Virus record (IMG/VR): IMGVR_UViG_3300022693_004333
Location: 1 to 42,983 of that record
Length of the DNA: 42,983 nucleotides
Reading direction: 5' to 3' (one strand)
Origin: a virus
Positions 32,654-38,924 of this stretch are shown here, in pieces. Both the position numbers and the translations under genes were made by a program. The notes below the pieces were generated by a model. The model had not been told where the DNA came from and did not search any database. It saw only the letters and a list, made by a program, of their open reading frames with translations. How positions within the stretch are numbered: the stretch's first letter is position 1; each line of letters opens with the position of its first letter.

Positions 32654-33186
32654 GCTGCCACCTCTAACTTGTTAACTTTCCCCTTTTCCATTAGCGTTTC
32701 ACGCGTAACAAATGACACATGCCCAGCGCTTATTCGGTGTGGGTCAAATACGAATATCACTGAGCCTTTGTTATTACCCTTTTGCGGTACGCCGTTCTTT
32801 AGGAACGCTAAGCGGCCATCAGTGATAAAACGGGTTTCACTGGCATATTGCTGAGCAAGGCTGAACCATTTAACTGATGGGTCGCACATCACAAGCATTA
32901 CTGTCATTCGCCCTTTTAGCTGTGCTTCAATGGCCTTTTCTACCCAAGGCGCGATCTTAGAATATGGCGGGTTACACCATAGAGCGCCCATTTCAATTAA
33001 GCCGGCACCAGGTATGCGGCTCTTTGCATCTTCTGACCAGTCTTTGGAAAGCGCATCATCTTCGATAGTCCAATAGTCTGGACACTTCGCTGTTTCATAC
33101 TCGGCGCATACATCGAACCCGAAGCAAAACTCTTTATCTAACGCCTCAAACACCTCTGGTGGTGTAGCCCATAAATCGTTTGACAT
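32650..33186 (-). CDS. Phage DNA N6-adenine methyltransferase (Dam family)
   Basis: A 178-residue protein beginning MSNDLWATPPEVFEALDKEF. It has the phage Dam pattern: TPPEVFEAL at the start, FDVCAEYETAKCP (AdoMet side), the catalytic NPPY at residues 72-75, and TVMLVMCDPSVKWF. It would methylate adenine at a short motif on phage DNA, which can protect it from restriction or affect replication and packaging. It has no restriction partner here, so it is an orphan. It lies six bases below the helicase. Confidence 0.88.
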   Translation of the reverse strand: MSNDLWATPPEVFEALDKEFCFGFDVCAEYETAKCPDYWTIEDDALSKDWSEDAKSRIPGAGLIEMGALWCNPPYSKIAPWVEKAIEAQLKGRMTVMLVMCDPSVKWFSLAQQYASETRFITDGRLAFLKNGVPQKGNNKGSVIFVFDPHRISAGHVSFVTRETLMEKGKVNKLEVAA

Positions 33187-33192
33187 AATCCC

Positions 33193-34599
33193 TTACCCCT
33201 CGAACTTATCTGAAAACTTTTTAACTTTGGGCACATCACCCACAATCTGGCGGTTAGCCAGTGGTTTGAACTCACTGTACTCACCACGAAAAACAGAACC
33301 TACCATCCCAATTTCACCCATACGGCATTTGCCTATGATGATTTCGGCTAGGCCTTTGTCTTGGCTGTTCTCGTTGTAAACCTCATCGCGATAGATAAAA
33401 ATTATCTTGTCTGCGTCTTGCTCAATCTGCCCAGACTCGCGTAGGTCTGAGTTAATTGGTCGCTTGTTATTGCGAGTTTCAAGTGAGCGAGAAAGCTGGC
33501 TCAACACAAGGAACGGGCAATCGAACTCTTTAGCCAACGCTTTAATGCCGCGGCTAATTTCACTGATTTCGTTCACTCGGTTGTCTGTTTTGCTATGGCC
33601 GCGAATTAATTGAAGGTAATCAGCCATTATCAACGTAGGCTTGCCGTGCTTTTTTTGGTACCGGCGCAACTCTAAGCGCATGCGCGGTATAGTCATGTAA
33701 GCATCGTCAATTACTGATAGGTGCGTTTCCTTCAGCTGCGCCATTACGTTAGAGACTCGCGACCAATGTTCATCAGTCATACCCGCCTCTAGATCACCAG
33801 GGCGTTGAATTGATGAAATAGGCACTTGCCCAATGGAAGATAGAAGCTTGTAGATAAGCTGTTGGCGCGGCATTTCCATGCTGAAAACAATTGGCTTGCC
33901 GCCGTTTACTGCTTCACTGGCTACCATGTTCATTGCTAGTGTGGTTTTACCCATCGATGGCCGTGCCGCTAAAACAATCATGTCAGCTGGTTCTAAACCG
34001 TTTATCTTCTTATCTAGGTCTTTAAGGCCCGTAGATATTCCAGCTATTTCGCTGCCTGAATTAATGCGCGCTTCCAACTCATCAATGGCTGAACCAATAG
34101 CAGCTTCAATCGAGTAATCTGATTCATTGGTACAAAGCTTTTCAGATACATCACCCAAGCGCTTTTCAGCGTTGCCAAGTATCTCAATCACATCAGACCC
34201 GTCTGAGTTGTAGCACTGTTCTTGAATGTCATGTGTTGCAGCAATTGCCTGGCGCTGTAGCGAACGGTTGCGAACCGTATTTGCATAGGTCATTAGGTTT
34301 GCTGTTGAAGGAACATTACGCACCAGTTCGTAAACGTAAGTGTCACCACCAACGTCTTCTAACCAATGCTTGTGCATCAGGAAATCAGGCAAAGTGATTA
34401 AGTCTACTGCGCGGCCAGAACCAATCATTTCAGTGATAGCACGGTAAATTAGGCCATGCGCACGGCTGTAGAAATCGCCATCGTTTAAAATTGGTGCTAC
34501 AGCATCAAACAACTCGTTATTACTTAAGATGGCACCTAGTACACCTTGCTCCGCTGTTGGGCTGTGCGGCGGGATTCGAAGTGTTTCAGAATTACTCAC
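33193..34599 (-). CDS. DnaB-type replicative helicase
   Basis: A 468-residue protein from the GTG at 34599 (GTGAGTAAT), which overlaps the stop of the initiator gene and has GGAGG eight bases upstream; a GTG five codons earlier is less well placed. The N-terminal DnaB domain starts PHSPTAEQGVLGAILSNNEL. The ATPase has Walker A ARPSMGKTTLAMN, Walker B LIMADYLQLI, and SQLSRSLETR with an arginine finger. It would be loaded at the phage origin by the product of the gene just upstream, replacing the host helicase and loader. Confidence 0.95.
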   Translation of the reverse strand: MSNSETLRIPPHSPTAEQGVLGAILSNNELFDAVAPILNDGDFYSRAHGLIYRAITEMIGSGRAVDLITLPDFLMHKHWLEDVGGDTYVYELVRNVPSTANLMTYANTVRNRSLQRQAIAATHDIQEQCYNSDGSDVIEILGNAEKRLGDVSEKLCTNESDYSIEAAIGSAIDELEARINSGSEIAGISTGLKDLDKKINGLEPADMIVLAARPSMGKTTLAMNMVASEAVNGGKPIVFSMEMPRQQLIYKLLSSIGQVPISSIQRPGDLEAGMTDEHWSRVSNVMAQLKETHLSVIDDAYMTIPRMRLELRRYQKKHGKPTLIMADYLQLIRGHSKTDNRVNEISEISRGIKALAKEFDCPFLVLSQLSRSLETRNNKRPINSDLRESGQIEQDADKIIFIYRDEVYNENSQDKGLAEIIIGKCRMGEIGMVGSVFRGEYSEFKPLANRQIVGDVPKVKKFSDKFEG

Positions 34600-35468
34600 G
34601 CTTGTTCCCTCCACTGCTTGTTTGAAAGGAATTTAGCAGGCCACATTTTTTCGTGATTGAAGTAATCAGATGTTTGGTTAGTGCCTTGCTTGGTGGCAAT
34701 GTCTTGGTGCGCTTCTAGTGCAAAGGCGCACATCTGGTTCACTTCGGCTTTGAATGCATCAACACCTATGCGGTTGATGTAGCTGTCAGTGAAAAGCTTT
34801 GCGAAGTTGTTGGTGTAAGTCTTCTCCTTGGGTGCCTTGTTTTTAAGGCCTACAAGGTCTTTGCAGTCTGCCCATTTCTTCCAGAAGTAGTTGAATGCGT
34901 TTTTGCGAAGTTCAGAGTGCACAGGCGGGGTCGCAGACCCTGCATAATCTTTATTATTGTTAAGATCATTATTGTTTTCTTGGTCACTTGATTGGTCACA
35001 CGATTGGTCGCTACTACCATTCAAGCCCTTTATTTCTGCGGTGTGTGGTTGGTCACTTGATTGGTCACTTGATTGGTCGAATTTTTGCCATTTTTTCCAG
35101 TTAAGGAATGTAACTCTTTGACCAACGCTACGCTGACCGCGCTTTATAGTTTCACGGCTAATAATGCCAAGTTGTTCAAAGCTGGCAAGAACGCGCTTAA
35201 CCTTTGAGTCATTAATGCCTTGCTCAACAAAATGCTGGCGCTTTGTGAACAATTGACCGGGGTGAAGGAACACAGGAACGCCGTCAACTTCAATCTTACG
35301 GCTCTTGTGCTGGGCATCTAATAGCATATCCAAGAACATGCCTCGAGCTATTAAATCGGTGTAGAAAGGCTGTTTCTTAATATCGCGCCATAAGCTTATA
35401 TAGCCGTTCTTGCTGGGCATTACTCGCTGCCCCTCATGTAATTGATAGACATTGGCTTGGTTACCCAT
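34596..35468 (-). CDS. Replication initiator (lambda O-like) with iterons
   Basis: A 290-residue protein beginning MGNQANVYQLHEGQRVMPSK, with GGAGG nine bases before the ATG. Residues about 18-125 are a winged-helix DNA-binding domain (NGYISLWRDIKKQPFYTD, SKVKRVLASFEQLGIISRET). Residues about 130-165 are a Ser-Asp-Gln repeat stretch (FDQSSDQSSDQ and SSDQSCDQSSDQ) that encodes the iterons, and the C-terminal 110 residues form a helical domain for helicase loading (NYFWKKWADCKDL). This is the arrangement of lambda O: initiator with its own origin in the middle of the gene. Confidence 0.85.
   Translation of the reverse strand: MGNQANVYQLHEGQRVMPSKNGYISLWRDIKKQPFYTDLIARGMFLDMLLDAQHKSRKIEVDGVPVFLHPGQLFTKRQHFVEQGINDSKVKRVLASFEQLGIISRETIKRGQRSVGQRVTFLNWKKWQKFDQSSDQSSDQPHTAEIKGLNGSSDQSCDQSSDQENNNDLNNNKDYAGSATPPVHSELRKNAFNYFWKKWADCKDLVGLKNKAPKEKTYTNNFAKLFTDSYINRIGVDAFKAEVNQMCAFALEAHQDIATKQGTNQTSDYFNHEKMWPAKFLSNKQWREQA
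34980..35084. repeat. Replication origin iterons inside the initiator gene
   Basis: Six TTGGTC-starting 12-base units in two blocks of three: 34980-35015 (TTGGTCACTTGA, TTGGTCACACGA, TTGGTCGCTACT) and 35049-35084 (TTGGTCACTTGA twice, TTGGTCGAATTT), separated by 33 bases. An AT-rich stretch flanks them at 34944-34979, as expected for a DNA unwinding element. Predicted to be bound by the winged-helix domain of the protein encoded by the same DNA. Confidence 0.75.
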
Positions 35469-35646
35469 TAGCTTTCGCCTCCGCTGCCAAGATGTTTATA
35501 GTTGCATCCAGCTCAGCTATGAGGCGTTCACAATCAGCAGCTGTAAGGCGCAATACCTTACCCACCTGATTGGTTCGCAAGAACACTTGGCCACCACTGG
35601 CGGCAATGGTGTAATTGGGGTTGTTAAATTTGGTTAATTCACTCAT
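35461..35646 (-). CDS. Small early protein, 61 residues
   Basis: From ATG 35646 (MSELTKFNNPNYTIAASGGQ) with GAGG six bases upstream; an in-frame ATG at 35664 has no ribosome site. A beta-rich first half (QVFLRTNQVGKVLRL) is followed by a helix LTAADCERLIAELDATINI. It is the first gene after the terminator at 35670 and overlaps the initiator start by eight bases. No family recognised. Confidence 0.6.
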   Translation of the reverse strand: MSELTKFNNPNYTIAASGGQVFLRTNQVGKVLRLTAADCERLIAELDATINILAAEAKANG

Positions 35647-35669
35647 AATTACCTCGATGTTCATTCATC

Positions 35670-35707
35670 AAAACCCCGTTAATAGCTTGTCCGGCTTACG
35701 GGGTTTT
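35670..35707. terminator. Bidirectional terminator upstream of replication genes
   Basis: A 10-bp stem AAAACCCCGT/ACGGGGTTTT with an 18-base loop. The plus strand shows six T residues after it and the minus strand four. On the minus strand it marks the 3' end of the structured RNA and stands between the early promoter and the replication genes, like lambda tR1. Confidence 0.75.
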
Positions 35708-35916
35708 TTATTGCCTGTAACAATCACATTTTGATTTGTGAGTGTTTTAAGTAACAGACCTCCCAGCCTGCTTGGTCGGGGTTAACGTGCTAATGCGCTT
35801 CACGCCTTACCGACTAGGTAGGATCAACACTTACGGCGCTACCTCGTTATTCCGTAAGCATCAGACCGATATACTGCGTCACCCAGTTAAAGCGCGGCCG
35901 CAAATGTGCAACCCTT

Positions 35917-35992
35917 ACGCTTTGATGTGTAGTTCTCTGCTATGGCTTTACCGCCCCAATAAGTGGGCAAAGCAACTACACTCAAAACGCCC
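35917..35992 (-). repeat. Structured RNA hairpin motif, copy 2
   Basis: Plus-strand flanks ACGCTTTGATG and CTCAAAACGCC enclose the stem TGTAGTT/AACTACA. Inside is a second stem GCTTT/AAAGC. The flanks match copy 1 at 36161-36255 while the stem sequence differs and stays paired. Confidence 0.7.
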
Positions 35993-36160
35993 TCGTTCCT
36001 TAATCGTGGTGAGGGCAACCACGGTCTTTTCGGTGACAAGGGAGACACACCCCTTGGACGGTGTTTAGCAGTTAAGCTACTGCCGCCAGATAAACGCTAT
36101 CGTTTGCATTTATTGATTGAATAAATAGCCACTACGACAACGAAACTTACTCTTTAAGCT

Positions 36161-36255
36161 AACGCTTTGATGAATGGTTGCTTACGCTCGTGCAATCCTC
36201 TGATTGAGGCCTACCTGTGGTTCTGCCTACTTCCCACAACCATTCTCAAAACGCC
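36161..36255 (-). repeat. Structured RNA hairpin motif, copy 1
   Basis: Plus-strand flanks ACGCTTTGATG and CTCAAAACGCC enclose the stem AATGGTTG/CAACCATT. A small inner hairpin CAATC/GATTG is also present. It shares outer sequence with copy 2 but has a different, still complementary stem. Confidence 0.7.
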
Positions 36256-36476
36256 TTGTCTCTCCAAGTGTCACCTTTGTTTCTTACGCCGCTAGCTCAG
36301 GTCACTAGCCCATGCAGGGAAAACCAACCCCATTGGCTTACGCATCGTTTGTCTGATTGTCCATCGCCGTGCTGGAGGCTGGCTCAAGCGGTACAATCAG
36401 GACGTTTAAAGCGCTACGTCAAACGCTTACAGCTGAATAAAAAGGGCCACATACTGCGTAGCCAAAACCCAACGGG

Positions 36477-36641
36477 TTACAGGGATATCTGGAACAAATA
36501 ACTATTGCTAGCTAGGTAACTAATAAAGCCAACAGCAAGCGGAACTAGAACACACGCAATACGAAATTGCGGATCGTCTTTACACTGTTTCTTCAGTGCC
36601 TGCCATTTGCACTTACACCACCAGCAGAAAGGCGAACGCAT
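36477..36641 (-). CDS. 54-residue Cys/Trp-rich membrane peptide
   Basis: Starts MRSPFCWWCKCKWQALKKQC and ends with a single membrane helix (FRIACVLVPLAVGFISYLAS). The Cys-x2-Cys-x-Cys cluster at residues 6-11 next to two Trp could bind metal or lie at the membrane surface. Its ATG overlaps the stop of the 25-residue gene above as TAATG, so translation is coupled. It is the last open frame before the structured RNA. Function unknown. Confidence 0.6.
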   Translation of the reverse strand: MRSPFCWWCKCKWQALKKQCKDDPQFRIACVLVPLAVGFISYLASNSYLFQISL

Positions 36642-36718
36642 TACGCTTCTTCCTTGTCTGGTGCAAAAGATGGTCTAGGTGAAGCTTTACGGTTCGGAAA
36701 AGTGACTACTTTGCTCAT
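36641..36718 (-). CDS. 25-residue peptide MSKVVTFPNRK
   Basis: Encodes MSKVVTFPNRKASPRPSFAP plus DKEEA, with AGAGG nine bases before the ATG and a TAATG overlap into the next gene. Short proline- and basic-rich peptides with the opening SKVVTFPxR are common near phage early promoters. It follows the 151-residue frame after 14 bases. It could be a leader peptide or a small host-interaction factor. Confidence 0.55.
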   Translation of the reverse strand: MSKVVTFPNRKASPRPSFAPDKEEA

Positions 36719-36732
36719 GTTAAAAACCTCTG

Positions 36733-37188
36733 CTATTGTTGAGTTTCTATTGATTGAGAAAAGGAATATTCATGATCGAAAGCACTGAAATCCCCATCCT
36801 CTGCCCGCAATGCGGAAAAAAGACAAATAAGCGAATCAGATGGCTTAAGCGGAATAACGAGTTCACATGCCGTTGCGGTACTACCATCTCTATAAAACGC
36901 GACTCCTGGAACAAGAGCGCTTTGAGTATCGATAAGAAACTTAAGGCGCTCACAAAAGGGCTCAAAAAACTCTGAATCTTTAAACAGCATTGCTTCATTC
37001 AATAAAGACTCAATATCCCCGACTTCAGTAGACACACTTAAGGAATTCTTGGGATGTATGTTATTTGCTTGGGGCATGCAGAAAGCATTTCCCCTAACTC
37101 TAGTCTCTACGCTGCCTGTAAAGCCACCATTCACAAGGTTCAGGGTATCCACGCCTGTGCAAGGTAAGTTTTTTAGATGCTTAGTCAT
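36733..37188 (-). CDS. Hypothetical early protein, antisense to a zinc-ribbon frame
   Basis: A 151-residue frame beginning MTKHLKNLPCTGVDTLNLVN, with AAGGA nine bases before the ATG, in line with the other cro-side genes. Residues 1-72 have no opposing gene. Its C-terminal half overlaps, on the opposite strand and in codon register, a 67-residue zinc-ribbon frame (36772-36975). In that register the second codon positions face each other, so one frame tends to keep the other open. It tiles perfectly in the operon, so I favour it as real, at least in its first half. Confidence 0.5.
   Translation of the reverse strand: MTKHLKNLPCTGVDTLNLVNGGFTGSVETRVRGNAFCMPQANNIHPKNSLSVSTEVGDIESLLNEAMLFKDSEFFEPFCERLKFLIDTQSALVPGVAFYRDGSTATACELVIPLKPSDSLICLFSALRAEDGDFSAFDHEYSFSQSIETQQ
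36772..36975 (+). CDS. Zinc-ribbon protein on the opposite strand
   Basis: A 67-residue frame beginning MIESTEIPILCPQCGKKTNK, with AAGGA seven bases before the ATG. It has two knuckles CPQC and CRCG spaced 17-20 residues apart around IRWLKRNNEFT, a pattern I know from small zinc-ribbon proteins of proteobacteria and prophages. The tail is a basic helix (KLKALTKGLKKL). It runs against the early operon and overlaps the 151-residue frame entirely. The clear Cys pairs suggest it encodes a protein, but it has no visible promoter and could be a shadow. Confidence 0.5.
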   Translation: MIESTEIPILCPQCGKKTNKRIRWLKRNNEFTCRCGTTISIKRDSWNKSALSIDKKLKALTKGLKKL

Positions 37189-37201
37189 GCTGCTTTATCC
37201 T

Positions 37202-37396
37202 TCAATCAGGAACTTTTGAGTCCCTCATAATTTTCTTCATTGCCATAGATGATGGGCAAATGTCGGTTAATACAGATCCAAAGCCTTCATCCATGACACG
37301 CTGTGCAGCTTCCTCAATACTTACACCAAGCTCATCTGCATGTTTTTGTAGTAGTTCTAATTCTTCGTTACTGAGCTCTATTTTTTCTTCGGTCAT
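37202..37396 (-). CDS. Small early protein, 64 residues
   Basis: Begins MTEEKIELSNEELELLQKHA. It is acidic and mostly helical (DELGVSIEEAAQRVMDEG) and ends with a basic segment SMAMKKIMRDSKVPD. The helix with spaced hydrophobic residues resembles the DNA-binding or dimerisation arm of small ribbon-helix-helix proteins, but no clear strand is present. It is the third gene of the cro-side operon, 13 bases above the 151-residue frame. AAGG lies nine bases before the ATG. Confidence 0.55.
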   Translation of the reverse strand: MTEEKIELSNEELELLQKHADELGVSIEEAAQRVMDEGFGSVLTDICPSSMAMKKIMRDSKVPD

Positions 37397-37452
37397 TATT
37401 GAGGGCCTTAAAAAGTCTTAGATGAACCCTCCTTGGGTTCTTCGTTAATGTT

Positions 37453-37605
37453 TTAAGCTGCTGTACGCTCTTTGCTTCCAAACGAAACAGACTCTTTTAG
37501 GCCACGCATGAAAATGTCACGAACAATTACCGCTTTTTGCCCGCCAGTGTTTTTTACCAGCGCTTTTACTTCGTTCTTTTTGATTTTTCTTGGGTCTGCG
37601 TACAT
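37453..37605 (-). CDS. Small basic protein after cro, 50 residues
   Basis: From ATG 37605 (MYADPRKIKKNEVKALVKNT), with GGAG about ten bases upstream; the frame is open further into cro but that start is not placed as well. It contains KNTGGQKAVIVRDIFMRGLK and ends SFGSKERTAA. It is strongly basic and lacks a membrane segment. As the second gene after the early promoter it could act as an early regulator. No family recognised. Confidence 0.55.
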   Translation of the reverse strand: MYADPRKIKKNEVKALVKNTGGQKAVIVRDIFMRGLKESVSFGSKERTAA

Positions 37606-37621
37606 AGCCTTTATCTCCGTA

Positions 37622-37807
37622 TTAACTGGCTTTACTAAGTTCGACTTCTTCAACTTTGAGCTTTCCGCCCGTAATTTTTTCAAGCTGGTAAGCGCGAAGG
37701 AGAGGTATAGTCTCGCCCCACTGCGATACTGCTGCGGGCGCTATATTGATTGCGCTAGCGAGTTTTGAAGCACTACCGAAGTGCTCAATCGCATCACTCT
37801 TTTTCAC
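37622..37807 (-). CDS. Cro-like repressor
   Basis: A 61-residue single-domain helix-turn-helix protein from a GTG at 37807, with TAAGG eight bases upstream. The HTH reads AIEHFGSASKLASAINIAPA, then AVSQWGETIPLLRAYQLEKI, typical of Cro/YdaS-type proteins. It is transcribed divergently from the LexA-type repressor across three operators and is first in the leftward early operon. It should compete with the repressor to commit to the lytic cycle. Confidence 0.85.
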   Translation of the reverse strand: MKKSDAIEHFGSASKLASAINIAPAAVSQWGETIPLLRAYQLEKITGGKLKVEEVELSKAS

Positions 37808-37827
37808 GTTAAAAACCTTAAATTAAG

Positions 37828-37887
37828 TAAGATTTCTTAAATTTAAACCTTAATATATCTTACGTCAAGCTGTTTTAAGATAACTTA
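37828..37887. promoter_or_regulatory. Three repressor operators between cro and repressor
   Basis: TAAGATTTCTTA (37828-37839), TAATATATCTTA (37851-37862) and TAAGATAACTTA (37876-37887), consensus TAAG-N4-CTTA, spaced 23 and 25 bases. The third is the exact complement of the two sites at 39473 and 39507. The middle one lies between -10 and -35 of the cro promoter. Confidence 0.85.
37840..37868 (-). promoter_or_regulatory. Early promoter PR driving cro operon
   Basis: On the minus strand TTGACG (37863-37868), a 17-base spacer and TAAATT (37840-37845). The second operator fills the spacer and the first lies just downstream of -10, so repressor binding would block it. Confidence 0.8.
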
Positions 37888-37905
37888 AAATTTAATTGGT
37901 GGTTT

Positions 37906-38622
37906 ATGGATACATTTGGAAGTTGCTTAGAACGGGCGCGAAAAGCAGCTGGCTTTAGATCAGCTGGCGAATTTGGCAAAAAGCTTGGCGTATCTCATGT
38001 GACTGTAAGGGCATGGGAGAAAGACGAGTATAAGCCTAGTAGCGACAATATTTTTGAGATAGTTAACATACTTGGAGTGCATAGCGAACTGCTACCGCGT
38101 GTGCATCACCAAAGTAAAAGCAAAAAGAATCAAGTGAACGAGAATGCGGAATATTATGGGCATATCGACGCTTGGGACAGCGCGACACCACTAGATGAAG
38201 ATGAAGTAGAGGTTCCTTTTTTCATGGAAGTAGAATTAGCAGCAGGGATTGGTGGTGAATGTAGTTTAGAAATACAAGGGCCGAAACTGAGGTTTTCAAA
38301 GTCCACTTTGCGTAGGTGCGGTGTTGAAGCGAGCGCAGCCGCATGCGTTAAAGTTTCGGGAAATAGTATGGAGCCTAGACTATTTGACGGCGATGTAGTT
38401 GGAGTCAATACGCTTGATAAGCGCATTATTGATGGCAAAGTGTATGCAATAAATCACTCAGGCCTATTGAGGGTTAAGCGTCTTTATCGAATCCCAGGTG
38501 GCGGATTAAGGGTCAACAGTATTAATAGTGATGAGCACCCAGATGAGATATATCAAGGCGATAACTTACAAGATGTGGTCATCATAGGTAGAGTATTTTG
38601 GCACTCTAGCATTTGGAGTTAA
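37906..38622 (+). CDS. LexA-type prophage repressor (CI)
   Basis: A 238-residue protein. Residues 5-60 are an XRE helix-turn-helix (FGKKLGVSHVTVRAWEKDEY). The C-terminal S24 peptidase has a cleavage site Ala113-Gly114 in ELAAGIGG, the nucleophile Ser154 in SGNSMEP and Lys191 in LRVKRLY. RecA filaments should trigger self-cleavage, linking prophage induction to DNA damage. The GGTGG before the ATG is a usable ribosome site. It is the first of the two rightward transcription units of the immunity region. Confidence 0.95.
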   Translation: MDTFGSCLERARKAAGFRSAGEFGKKLGVSHVTVRAWEKDEYKPSSDNIFEIVNILGVHSELLPRVHHQSKSKKNQVNENAEYYGHIDAWDSATPLDEDEVEVPFFMEVELAAGIGGECSLEIQGPKLRFSKSTLRRCGVEASAAACVKVSGNSMEPRLFDGDVVGVNTLDKRIIDGKVYAINHSGLLRVKRLYRIPGGGLRVNSINSDEHPDEIYQGDNLQDVVIIGRVFWHSSIWS

Positions 38623-38673
38623 AATTATCTTTGAACTTATTGAGTATTGAATCATACTAAATATACGTGTAAC

Positions 38674-38701
38674 TTGAATTTGAAATGGTTGTATGTATAA
38701 T
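38674..38701 (+). promoter_or_regulatory. Promoter of the toxin-antitoxin pair
   Basis: TTGAAT (38674-38679), a 16-base spacer and TATAAT (38696-38701), followed by GGAGGTGAG before the antitoxin ATG at 38730. No TAAG-N4-CTTA operator is close, so it should be active in the lysogen. Confidence 0.85.
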
Positions 38702-38729
38702 GCGCGGCCTTAAATCACGGAGGTGAGTT

Positions 38730-38921
38730 ATGGATACCAGAAGCTTTAAAGAACGGATTACAGAACGTGACAGTGAAGATAAGCTATTAAATGTTATTGA
38801 TAGCGATATAAATAATCATAGAAATATTGAACAAGTTCCATCGAGCATTTTTACTCGTATGTCTGCTATAAAAGCAAAAGCTCAAGCAGCAAGAGAAAAA
38901 CGAGAGCTATTAGAGGGCTAA
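38730..38921 (+). CDS. Short PrlF-like antitoxin lacking the AbrB domain
   Basis: A 63-residue protein beginning MDTRSFKERITERDSEDKLL. The stretch LLNVIDSDINNHRNIEQVPS, then SIFTRMSAIKAKAQ, resembles the C-terminal toxin-binding half of PrlF antitoxins (FLxFLxxDI-x3-P-x2-I-x-P-x4-L-x2-R), but the N-terminal AbrB/SpoVT-type DNA-binding domain of PrlF (about 110 residues in Escherichia coli) is absent. It lies three bases upstream of the YhaV gene, the usual antitoxin-first order. It should bind and block the toxin but probably cannot repress its own promoter. Confidence 0.75.
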   Translation: MDTRSFKERITERDSEDKLLNVIDSDINNHRNIEQVPSSIFTRMSAIKAKAQAAREKRELLEG

Positions 38922-38924
38922 CAA

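Larger units (their letters stand above)
35708..36476 (-). ncRNA. Large structured phage RNA, about 770 nt
   Basis: No convincing gene exists here, yet the minus strand holds many perfect stems. Examples: CTGATTGT/ACAATCAG (36353-36360 with 36393-36400), ATTTATT/AATAAAT with a five-base loop (36108-36126), GCAGT/ACTGC (36068-36083), CAAGGG/CCCTTG (36037-36056), CGTGGT/ACCACG (36005-36023) and CTTACGG/CCGTAAG (35830-35858). The loop of the last can pair with 35816-35821 as a pseudoknot. Two hairpins share flanks and differ in stem, and CGUAAG occurs six times to the terminator. A U-G pair that would be C-A on the other strand favours the minus strand. It would be made from the cro-side early promoter. 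Confidence 0.6.

Noticed and set aside
35772-36501. Plus-strand frames of 98 and 94 residues in the structured region
   Set aside because: Low-complexity composition unlike a folded protein, no ribosome sites, and they run through the paired stems of the RNA; treated as chance frames.
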